The translations under genes and the position numbers were made by a program. Source: Bog-756 sp963727955 (GTDB lineage Bacteria; Actinomycetota; Acidimicrobiia; Acidimicrobiales; RAAP-2). From it: a stretch of DNA of 64,000 nucleotides. The stretch covers positions 496,001 to 560,000 of the forward strand of contig CAVSII010000001.1 in the NCBI GenBank assembly GCA_963727955.1, given 5' to 3'. The notes below the pieces were generated by a model. That model had not been told where the DNA came from. It ran no database searches and worked only from the letters and a program-made list of their open reading frames with translations. Each line of letters starts with the position of its first letter. The stretch's first letter is position 1. Shown here piece by piece: positions 57,757 through 64,000 of the stretch.

Positions 57757-58968
57757 TCAGGAGAGGCGGGCCTGACCGGGCAGCTTCACCGCCCGGTCGG
57801 CGATGATGTTCTTCTGCACCTCGGTCGAGCCCCCGCCGATGGTGCTGTAACGCTGGAAGGCGTAGAGCCGGGTCCACTTCCCGCGGTCGACCGCATCGGG
57901 ACCGCCCCGGGCTAGGACGCCGGCCGGTCCCAGCAGATCGACGGACAGCGCAGCCAGGGTCTGGGCCAGTGCCGACCACTGGAGCTTGGCGAAGGGAACC
58001 TCGGGCCAGTTCTTCTCGCCCTTGATGATCTTGCTCAGGGCCCGCAGGGACAGCAGCCGGGCGAACTCGATGTCGGTCCACGCCCGAGCCACCCGGTCCC
58101 GCAGGGCGGGATCGTCGAGGGCTGTCGGGTTGACCGACCGTGCCGCGGTGACCATGGCCCGCAGATCGGCGGCCAGGATCGAGATCTGTCCGGCGATGCC
58201 CACCCGTTCGTGGCCGAGGGTTCCCATGGCCACCATCCAGCCCTCGCCCTCGCCGCCGAGTCGGCTCTCGAGGGGGATGACGGCGTCGTTGAAGAAGACC
58301 TCGTTGAACATCTCCTCGCCGGCCATGTCGCGGATGGGTCGGGCTTCGATGCCGGGTGTGTGCATGTCGATGATGAAAGCGGTGATGCCTTCGTGCTTGG
58401 CCCCCCGTTCGATGGCGGTGGGATCGGTACGGAGGAGGAAGAGTCCCCAGCGGGCCAGGTGGGCGGTGGAGATCCAGATCTTCTGGCCGTTGACCACATA
58501 GGCGTCGCCGTCCCAGGTGGCGGTGGTCCGCAGGTTGGCCAGGTCGTTGCCGGCATCGGGCTCGGAGAAGCCCTGGCACCAGTGGTCGGTGGCGTCGAGG
58601 ATGGAGGGCAGCCACCGCGCCTTCTGCTCGTCGGTGCCCCAGGCGATGATCATCGGTCCGATCTGCCACAACCCGTTGGGATTGAACAGGCCGGGTGTGC
58701 GATATTCAGCCATCACCTCCGAGTAGATGATCCGCTGCATGGCGGTGGCGTTCCTGCCCCCGTACTCCTCCGGCCAGCCCACGGCAGCCCACCGCCCGCC
58801 GTTGAGCAGGCGCTGCCAGGCCGCCCGGCGGGCCTGGGACTTCTCGCCCGACAAGGAGGAGTCGTCGGCCAGCTCCTCGCTGGCCAGAAAAGGCGGCAGG
58901 TACTCGTCGAGCCAGCCGCGCAGCTCGTCACGGAACGCTTCGTCTTCGGGTGCCAGTGCAAAGTCCAC
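57757..58968 (-). CDS. Acyl-CoA dehydrogenase, B-type subunit
   Basis: 403 residues from the GTG at 58968 (VDFALAPEDEAFRDELR), preferred because a TAACCT -10 box lies 8 nt upstream. Visible: WQIGPMIIAWGT, GFSEPDAGNDLANL, NGQKIWISTAHLARWG, EVFFNDAVIP, and the C-terminal GGGSTEVQKNIIADRAVKLP. It diverges from the A-type ACAD at 59080, separated by 111 nt. First gene of the operon with TLP1, amidohydrolase and hydratase. Confidence 0.92.
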   Translation of the reverse strand: MDFALAPEDEAFRDELRGWLDEYLPPFLASEELADDSSLSGEKSQARRAAWQRLLNGGRWAAVGWPEEYGGRNATAMQRIIYSEVMAEYRTPGLFNPNGLWQIGPMIIAWGTDEQKARWLPSILDATDHWCQGFSEPDAGNDLANLRTTATWDGDAYVVNGQKIWISTAHLARWGLFLLRTDPTAIERGAKHEGITAFIIDMHTPGIEARPIRDMAGEEMFNEVFFNDAVIPLESRLGGEGEGWMVAMGTLGHERVGIAGQISILAADLRAMVTAARSVNPTALDDPALRDRVARAWTDIEFARLLSLRALSKIIKGEKNWPEVPFAKLQWSALAQTLAALSVDLLGPAGVLARGGPDAVDRGKWTRLYAFQRYSTIGGGSTEVQKNIIADRAVKLPGQARLS

Positions 58969-58976
58969 GGCACAGG

Positions 58977-58982
58977 AGGTTA
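58977..58982 (-). promoter_or_regulatory. Putative -10 element, leaderless start of the B-type ACAD
   Basis: Minus-strand TAACCT, 8 nt from the GTG at 58968. No ribosome site. Confidence 0.45.
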
Positions 58983-59028
58983 GCCGCAGCACCCAGGGGC
59001 GACCGCCCTCGGCTGTCGGCCAGCCCTC

Positions 59029-59034
59029 TACACT
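59029..59034 (+). promoter_or_regulatory. Putative -10 element of the A-type ACAD
   Basis: TACACT about 45 nt before the GTG at 59080, so this transcript would have a leader, with GGGGG near 59070 as a possible ribosome site. No clear -35. Confidence 0.35.
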
Positions 59035-59079
59035 GTCCGCCGACCGCCAAGATCATCGATGCCACCCCGGGGGTAGACC

Positions 59080-60180
59080 GTGGATTTTACGTTCGACGCC
59101 GAACAGCTCGCCTTGCAGGACGTCGCCCGGCGGGCCATGGACGATGTGGGGCCCGAAACCCTGCGGGAGCTGGCAGACGATCCGGCCGGTGTCACCCCCG
59201 AGCTGTGGAACCGCTTGGTGGAGCTCGGTTGGACCGGGCTCCTGGTTCCGGGTGAGGGAGCCGGGCTGCTGGAGATGGGCATCGTCCTCGAACAGATGGG
59301 ACGGGTCCCGCTGCCGGGGCCGTTCTTTTCGTCGGCGGTGATGGCCACCCTGGCCGCCCGAGCACTGGGAGCCGAGGGATTGATGGGGGAGCTGGCCTCC
59401 GGTCAGCAGCGGGGAACGGTGGCTTTGCACGAACAGGGGAGCGGTCACCCCCTCTCGACGGTCAGGGCCCGGGCGCGGCGGAAGGGCTCGGGGTGGGTGG
59501 TGACCGGAACCAAACCCATCGTCCCCGACGGCCACACCGCCGACTGGGCCATCGTGGTGGCCCTGGCCGAAGAGGGAACCCGTTCGTTCCTTCTGCACAG
59601 TCCCCAGGCCGAGGCGGTTCCCTCTCTCGACCCGACCCGCAAGCTGGCTCGTCTGGTGCTGGAGGAGGAGCCGGTCGAACCGCTGGGACCGCCCGGCGAC
59701 CAGACCCTTCTGTGGCGGCAGGTGTGGGACGACATCTGTGTCGGCCTTGCCGCTGAGTTGATCGGGGTGTCCGACCGCGCTCTCGAGGAGGCGGTCGAGT
59801 ACGCCAAGGTGCGGGTCGTCTTCGATCGTCCCATCGCCTCGTTCCAGGCCGTCAAGCACAGGATCGTCGACATGTACCACGCACTGGAGATGGGACGGGC
59901 CGGCGTCCACTTCGCGGCCTGGGCCGCCGACACCGGGGCTCCCGAGCGGGCCCGGGCCGCCGCCATGGCCGCCGCATACACCTCCGAAGCGGCCGTGCGG
60001 GTCACCGGCGACAACATCCAGGTCCACGGCGGGGTGGGGTTCACCTGGGCCAACGACGCTCACTTCCTCTTCAAACGGGCCAAGCAGAATGAGGTCCTGA
60101 TGGGTGGCAGCAGCTACGAGTGGCACCGTCTGGCCGGCATGTTGGTCGATCAGCCCGGGGTCCTGGTCGACCAGCACTGA
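59080..60180 (+). CDS. Acyl-CoA dehydrogenase, A-type subunit
   Basis: 366 residues. FDRPIASFQAVKHRIVDMY and IQVHGGVGFTWANDAHFLFKRAKQN identify the A-type class; the protein ends within 30 residues and has no GGTxE tail. The middle domain is shortened. GTG start. Partner candidate is the divergent B-type ACAD at 57757. An LLM oxidoreductase gene follows 37 nt downstream. Confidence 0.9.
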   Translation: MDFTFDAEQLALQDVARRAMDDVGPETLRELADDPAGVTPELWNRLVELGWTGLLVPGEGAGLLEMGIVLEQMGRVPLPGPFFSSAVMATLAARALGAEGLMGELASGQQRGTVALHEQGSGHPLSTVRARARRKGSGWVVTGTKPIVPDGHTADWAIVVALAEEGTRSFLLHSPQAEAVPSLDPTRKLARLVLEEEPVEPLGPPGDQTLLWRQVWDDICVGLAAELIGVSDRALEEAVEYAKVRVVFDRPIASFQAVKHRIVDMYHALEMGRAGVHFAAWAADTGAPERARAAAMAAAYTSEAAVRVTGDNIQVHGGVGFTWANDAHFLFKRAKQNEVLMGGSSYEWHRLAGMLVDQPGVLVDQH

Positions 60181-60217
60181 TCCCGACCGGAACCGAGCGG
60201 CGATCTCCGGGGGCAGC

Positions 60218-61102
60218 GTGCCCGCCTTCCACCTCTTTCTGCCCCAGATGCGCCTCTCGCCGGAGGCTCTGGTGGCCCGGGCTGAAGCGGCCGAAGAAGC
60301 CGGCTTCGAGGGCCTTGCCCTCATGGACCACCTGGTCACCCCCGGGGCACCGGAGCACCCGGTTTACGAGGCCTTCACCACCGCCACCTGGCTGGCCGCG
60401 GCCACCGACCGTCTGCGTCTCGGCCATCTGGTCCTGTGTGACGCCTTCCGACATCCGGCCGTCCTGGCCCGTCAGGCGGTGACTCTCGATCATCTTTCGG
60501 GGGGGCGGTTCGAGCTCGGGATCGGCTCCGGATCGACCCCGGCAGAGTTGGTGGCCTCCGGTTTCGGGCTGCGGAGTGCCGCCGTTCGCCGACGCCGCCT
60601 CCAGGAGACCCTGGAGTTGCTCACCCGGTTCTGGACGGGCGAGCCGGTCGAGTTCGAGGGTGAATTCTTCACCGTCGAGGGTGCTCGGCAACTACCTGTT
60701 CCCCTGGACAGGATCCCTCTCCTGATCGGGGGGACCGGGCCGGAGACCCTGACCCTGGTGGCCCGCTACGCCGATTGGTGGAACGTGCCCATGCACCACC
60801 TGGACCGGCGCTCCCGTGCCAGGTCGGCCATCGGCTCGGCCCGCGTTTCGATACAGGTCCTGGTCACCCTGATCACCGACGAGCACCGGCGCACCGAGAC
60901 GGTCGAGCTGGCTTCTCGCCGATTCGGGCGGATGGGCGAAGAGGCACACCTGGTGGGGAGCGGACCCGAGATCGTGGAGCAGCTGCAGACACTGGAAGCC
61001 GAAGGGGTGGAGAGGGTCTACGCATGGTTCACCGACTTCGCCCCACCCGCTACTTTGGCCGCCTTCGGCCAGCAGGTCATCGCCGCCATGACCCTGACCT
61101 GA
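60218..61102 (+). CDS. LLM-class (F420- or FMN-dependent) oxidoreductase
   Basis: 294 residues from the GTG at 60218 (VPAFHLFLPQM). Luciferase-like TIM barrel: AEEAGFEGLALMDHLV, LGHLVLCDAFRHPAVLARQAVTLDHLSGGRFELGIGSG (split here by position, about residues 70-105), IPLLIGGTGPETLTLVARYADWWN. The GRFELGIGSG stretch is typical of F420-dependent members in actinobacteria. Likely reduction or oxidation of a cyclic intermediate. It ends in an 11-bp repeat. Confidence 0.9.
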   Translation: MPAFHLFLPQMRLSPEALVARAEAAEEAGFEGLALMDHLVTPGAPEHPVYEAFTTATWLAAATDRLRLGHLVLCDAFRHPAVLARQAVTLDHLSGGRFELGIGSGSTPAELVASGFGLRSAAVRRRRLQETLELLTRFWTGEPVEFEGEFFTVEGARQLPVPLDRIPLLIGGTGPETLTLVARYADWWNVPMHHLDRRSRARSAIGSARVSIQVLVTLITDEHRRTETVELASRRFGRMGEEAHLVGSGPEIVEQLQTLEAEGVERVYAWFTDFAPPATLAAFGQQVIAAMTLT

Positions 61103-61116
61103 CCCTGACCTGACCC
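61089..61116. repeat. 11-bp tandem repeat across the stop codon
   Basis: TGACCCTGACC twice plus a partial third copy, starting inside the last codons of the LLM gene (MTLT then stop). Contains in-frame and out-of-frame TGA. Confidence 0.8.
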
Positions 61117-61131
61117 GGGCACCGCCGCCGG

Positions 61132-62487
61132 TCAATCCCGGTCGAGAACCCGCTTGGCTTTGTACCCGGCCCGAGGAATGGTGTCGCGGGACAGCGCGTC
61201 GACGGTGGCCACCACGCCCAGGGTCTCTTTGATGTTGGCCTTCACCCGGTCGGCCACCTGTTCTCGGATGCCGTCATCCTCGGTGGCTATCTCGACCCTC
61301 ACCTCGAGCGGCGCCGGACCGTCGTCGGGGCGGATCAGCTGGTACTCGAGTGAGGGCTGGGCGATGAGCGGCTCGGTGCGTAAGGAGGCTTCGAGTTCGG
61401 ACAGTTGGAACCGGGTGCCCTGGCAGCTCAGGAGGTCGGCGAATCGTCCCCCCCACAGTCCGCGGATCGACGTCTCGCCGCAGGGACAGGGCTTACGGAG
61501 GATGGCACAGGCCTCCTCCAGGTCGTATCGCAGCAACCCGTTGTCCCGGTCGAGGGTGGTGACCGTCAGGTTGCCCCATTCGCCGTCGGGTACCTCCCGA
61601 CCGGTCGTGGGGTCGACCGCCTGCACGATGGCCCAGTCCTCATGGATATGAGCACCGGGTGACTGACCGCACGGACCGCCTACGTAGGCGTAGCACTCGG
61701 CCCCCGCGGTCATGAGGGGCATGCCCCCGCGGCCCAGTCCGAAGCCCGGCGGAGCGCGCAGTCCGGTCAGTCCCGCATCCTCGAGGGGAATCCCCAGTTT
61801 GGTGGCCACTTCGATGAACCGTCCGGTGGCAAAGCCCATGAAGGGAATGTCGGGTGTGACCCGGGTCCAGAACCGGACGGCCTGTTCGGCCAGTTCGTCG
61901 GTATCGGGCGGGGGCACCCACACGGAGAGCAGGCCCATGTACTCATAGGTCCCTTGCAACATGACCCCGCCCCCATAGAGATAGGCGGGATGGGCGTGGG
62001 TCACGATCATTCCTGGCCGGTAGCCCATGCGCCACCAGTTGCGGGCGCCCGACTCGTACTCCACCCACAGGTCCCGCCGCGTCCATACCGTGATGGTGGG
62101 CTGGCCGGTGGTGCCCGTCGAGGTGCCCAGGCGCACGGCCTGGCGCGGGTCGGTGAACCGGTAACCGCCCCAGGGGGGGAGGGACGCTTCGGAATCACGC
62201 AGGTCCTGCTTGACCGTCGAGGGAACGGCGGACAGATCGTCTACCGAGGCGATGTCTCCAGGGTCGGCCACCCCGGCGGCGACGAGCTTGTCCCGGAAGA
62301 GTGGGACCGGTTCCCCGAGGATGCGGTCGACCATCCGACCCAGACGTTCGTTCTGCAATTGCCGGCGCTCGTCGGTGGACATGGCCTGTTTGGCCGGATC
62401 CCACAGGGTCTGCCCGTCGGGGCGGGGGACCGGTCCGAGGCTCCCCGGTCCGAACGGCGGGGTGGAGATGACGACCTCTTCGCTCAT
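61132..62487 (-). CDS. Phenylacetate-CoA ligase-like (PaaK family) adenylate-forming enzyme
   Basis: 451 residues. PaaK-type layout: GTSTGTTGQPTITVWTRRDL as ATP loop (about 115-135), MTAGAECYAYVGGPCGQ, LLRYDLEEACAILRKPCPCG with the Cys-x-Cys element of this family, and IRGLWGGRFADLL. Two Lys near the C-terminus (GYKAKRVLD). Activates an aryl or related acid to its CoA thioester. A -10 box is 7 nt before the ATG. It converges with the LLM gene and is followed upstream by a TetR gene on the same strand. Confidence 0.9.
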   Translation of the reverse strand: MSEEVVISTPPFGPGSLGPVPRPDGQTLWDPAKQAMSTDERRQLQNERLGRMVDRILGEPVPLFRDKLVAAGVADPGDIASVDDLSAVPSTVKQDLRDSEASLPPWGGYRFTDPRQAVRLGTSTGTTGQPTITVWTRRDLWVEYESGARNWWRMGYRPGMIVTHAHPAYLYGGGVMLQGTYEYMGLLSVWVPPPDTDELAEQAVRFWTRVTPDIPFMGFATGRFIEVATKLGIPLEDAGLTGLRAPPGFGLGRGGMPLMTAGAECYAYVGGPCGQSPGAHIHEDWAIVQAVDPTTGREVPDGEWGNLTVTTLDRDNGLLRYDLEEACAILRKPCPCGETSIRGLWGGRFADLLSCQGTRFQLSELEASLRTEPLIAQPSLEYQLIRPDDGPAPLEVRVEIATEDDGIREQVADRVKANIKETLGVVATVDALSRDTIPRAGYKAKRVLDRD

Positions 62488-62494
62488 GCCGGTG

Positions 62495-62500
62495 ATGGTA
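62495..62500 (-). promoter_or_regulatory. Putative -10 element, leaderless start of the PaaK-like gene
   Basis: Minus-strand TACCAT, 7 nt from the ATG at 62487, in the 52-nt gap after the TetR stop; it would let the ligase be expressed apart from the regulator. Confidence 0.45.
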
Positions 62501-62539
62501 GCGAGGCAGGAGCAGTCTCCGCCCTGTCGGGTGCAAGAC

Positions 62540-63160
62540 TCAGGTCGGAGGCATGCCTTCCAGGATGGCGGCCGCCTCGTCGGCCCGGACCCGAAAGGCC
62601 GCGGTGGGCTCGGTCCCAGCCTCCAGCACGCCGGCCACGTGTTCGAAGAAGATGCCGACCAGCAGACTGACCATCATCCGGGCCATGGCCGGCATGCCCT
62701 CCGGTGAAGTCAGTGGGGGCTGGTGCCCGTCGAGCCACTGCACGAGCGACTCCCGGGTGGCAGCGAACAGGTCACCCCCCACTGCGAAGGCGGTGTCGTC
62801 GCCCCGCATGACCTCGCCCATCATCAAGCGGACGAAGTCCTCCACCTCGAGCATCGAGCAGAGGATGTCGTAGAGCAGGTCGCCCAGGCCGGACACCGGC
62901 TCACGGGCCACGGAGGGAAGGGCGGCGGCGGCGACGCCATCGACGAACCCGCGTTCCTCGAGCACAGCCACCAGCAGGTCCTTCTTGGAGGGGAAGTAGT
63001 GATAGAGCGACGCCACGTTGAGACCGGCTGCCGCCGCCAGGTTGCGCATGCTGGTGCCGTCCACGCCCTGCTGGGACATGAGGGTGAGGGCGGTGCTCAA
63101 GATGTGCTGGCGTTGGGTCGATCCTGACGGACGTACGTTGGGTTCGCGGGGGGTGGCCAC
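62540..63160 (-). CDS. TetR-family transcriptional regulator
   Basis: 206 residues from the GTG at 63160 (VATPREPNVRPSG). HTH region: HILSTALTLMSQQGVDGTSM, NLAAAAGLNVASLYHYFPSKKDLLVAV with the classic LYHYFPSK ending (about residues 20-62); the rest is a ligand-binding domain. It diverges from a P450 gene, and an inverted repeat at 63206-63217 lies between them, a typical autoregulation layout. A matching site at the importer promoter suggests that it also controls uptake. Confidence 0.93.
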   Translation of the reverse strand: MATPREPNVRPSGSTQRQHILSTALTLMSQQGVDGTSMRNLAAAAGLNVASLYHYFPSKKDLLVAVLEERGFVDGVAAAALPSVAREPVSGLGDLLYDILCSMLEVEDFVRLMMGEVMRGDDTAFAVGGDLFAATRESLVQWLDGHQPPLTSPEGMPAMARMMVSLLVGIFFEHVAGVLEAGTEPTAAFRVRADEAAAILEGMPPT

Positions 63161-63205
63161 TCCACCATTGTGGACCGTGACGAGGCTCGACAGCGGGATC
63201 GCGAT

Positions 63206-63217
63206 AAACGAACGTTT
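63206..63217. promoter_or_regulatory. Operator-like inverted repeat (copy 2)
   Basis: Perfect AAACG-AA-CGTTT between the divergent TetR and P450 genes, ending 2 nt before TATGCT. The 10-mer CGAACGTTTG recurs at 47523-47532. Placement over the promoter spacer fits repression by the neighbouring TetR protein. Confidence 0.6.
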
Positions 63218-63219
63218 GA

Positions 63220-63225
63220 TATGCT
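63220..63225 (+). promoter_or_regulatory. Putative -10 element of the P450 gene
   Basis: TATGCT directly after the inverted repeat; about 60 nt upstream of the ATG, which has AAAAGGGGAAG as ribosome site. Confidence 0.5.
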
Positions 63226-63284
63226 GGTGGTGAACAGCTATAGACCCCGCTCCGGTAGGGCCAGGCAAAAGGGGAAGAGATCCG

Positions 63285-64000
63285 ATGTCGACGCATCTCG
63301 GGGAAGCCGCTGACCAGGTCGAGCCGCTCGAACGGTTCGACCCCTTCGAGCTCCAGGACACGGTGTCCGGATCCATCCGGGATCCGTATCCGCGGATGGC
63401 AGATATGCGCCGCCAGTCCCCTGTCCATGTCGGTCCGATCGACCTCGGGGATGGCGCCGACGAAGTGGACCCGTCCGTACCACCCCCGGTGACCGTGTTC
63501 GGATTCGACGAGACGGTCCAGGTCCTCCGGGACAACGAAACGTTCTCTTCGACGGTCTATGAGGGGATCATGGGCACCGTGATGGGTCGCACCATCCTCC
63601 AGATGGACGAGCCCGAACACCGCCTGCACCGGGCCCTGGTCTCGCCGACCTTCCGTTCCAAGGTGCTCGAGCAATGGGAGGGTGACCTCGTCCAGCGTGT
63701 GGTCAACGAGCTCATCGACCGTTTCGCCGGTGCGGGGAAGGCCGACCTGGTTCAGGAGCTCACCTTCAACTTCCCCGTGCAGGTCATCGCACAGATCCTC
63801 GGCCTGCCGCGCTCAGACTTCCCCATGTTCCAGCGCTGGGCCATCCATATCACCAGTGTCGCCTCCAACTGGGATCGCGGCGTTGCCGCCTCGGAGGCTC
63901 TGCGCGACTACTTCGCCGATGTTCTGGCCGAGCGGCGGCTTCATCCGGCCGACGACCTGATCAGCGAGTTGGCGGTGTGTGAGGTCGACGGTCGCCGACT
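63285..64000 (+). CDS. Cytochrome P450, N-terminal part (3' end outside window)
   Basis: The ATG at 63285 opens a frame that runs to the window end (about 238 residues). N-terminal P450 features: FDPFELQDTVSGSIRDPYPR, VFGFDETVQVLRDNETFSS, MGRTILQMDEPEHRLHRALVSPTF with the C-helix EHxxxR, and VIAQILGLPRSDFPMFQRW. The I helix and haem loop lie beyond the edge. No membrane anchor, so soluble class. Divergent from TetR and probably repressed by it. Distinct in position from the P450 end at 1-486. Confidence 0.93.
   Translation, partial: MSTHLGEAADQVEPLERFDPFELQDTVSGSIRDPYPRMADMRRQSPVHVGPIDLGDGADEVDPSVPPPVTVFGFDETVQVLRDNETFSSTVYEGIMGTVMGRTILQMDEPEHRLHRALVSPTFRSKVLEQWEGDLVQRVVNELIDRFAGAGKADLVQELTFNFPVQVIAQILGLPRSDFPMFQRWAIHITSVASNWDRGVAASEALRDYFADVLAERRLHPADDLISELAVCEVDGRR

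Noticed and set aside
1..64000. The P450 fragments at both ends being one gene on a circular molecule
   Set aside because: The end fragment and the start fragment could in principle join, but nothing else suggests a 64-kb circle (no replication or mobility genes), and the window is simply cut from a larger sequence.
1..64000. Calling the region a steroid-degradation locus
   Set aside because: FadE34-like, IpdAB-like, HSD-like and Ltp/DUF35-type proteins are suggestive, but ketosteroid dehydrogenase, Hsa, Mce and Kst-type genes are absent, so the substrate stays open.

Overview
The window is high-GC DNA with many GTG starts, tight operons with 4-nt start/stop overlaps, DUF222-HNH, FadE/FadD-type and F420/LLM-type genes, and TANNNT -10 boxes placed just in front of start codons. 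All of this fits an actinobacterium, probably an uncultured Acidimicrobiia-like lineage; that placement is inference, since there is no rRNA or marker gene here. I see no tRNA, rRNA, transposase, integrase or CRISPR array.

The content is almost entirely a CoA-ester catabolic island. There are nine acyl-CoA dehydrogenase (ACAD) genes (one a two-domain fusion), five AMP-forming or PaaK-type CoA ligases, four crotonase-fold proteins, two thiolases, one thiolase-like protein, an HMG-CoA-synthase-like/DUF35 fusion, a CaiB-type and a fused class I CoA-transferase, a TesB-type thioesterase, three SDRs, two aldehyde dehydrogenases, three amidohydrolases of the ACMSD-like family, two [3Fe-4S] ferredoxins and two partial P450s at the window edges.

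Layout. 1-2982 (+): P450 end and an ACAD pair. 3064-5596 (-): HNH protein and an amidohydrolase broken by a frameshift. 5685-19532 (+): ferredoxin, two CoA ligases, crotonase, HMGCS-like/DUF35 fusion with thiolase and ACAD, TetR, ACAD, SDR, thioesterase, ALDH. 19524-22382 (-): crotonase and copper amine oxidase. 22565-26601 (+): CoA ligase, ferredoxin, fused ACAD. 26611-31188: CaiB/crotonase/ACAD (-) diverging from ACAD (+), followed by a small HTH protein and an SDR. 32393-36988: D-aminoacylase and ALDH (-), amidohydrolase (+). 37212-42879 (-): VOC protein, Gfo/Idh/MocA protein, two CoA ligases, SDR. 43136-45555: small enzymes (RidA, RraA-like, cupin, ureidoglycolate-lyase-like). 45694-53982 (+): CoA-transferase, complete Liv-type ABC importer with fused permeases, thiolase. 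54009-60180: crotonase, amidohydrolase, thiolase-like protein and ACAD (-) diverging from ACAD (+) and an LLM oxidoreductase. 61132-64000: PaaK-like ligase, TetR, P450.

How it may work together (inference): the Liv-type importer brings in an acid or amide-like substrate, amine oxidase/ALDH/amidohydrolases/P450s produce carboxylic acids, the ligases make CoA esters, and heteromeric ACADs, crotonases, SDRs and thiolases degrade them. The substrate cannot be read from the sequence; bulky alicyclic compounds such as steroids or terpenoids are plausible because fused FadE34-like and IpdAB-like proteins occur, but diagnostic steroid-ring genes are absent.

Points most worth attention are the HMGCS-like/DUF35 plus thiolase operon, a repeated ACAD A/B pairing logic, crotonases lacking both catalytic glutamates, many apparently leaderless promoters, an operator-like palindrome shared by the importer and P450/TetR promoters, and several short tandem repeats at gene boundaries.
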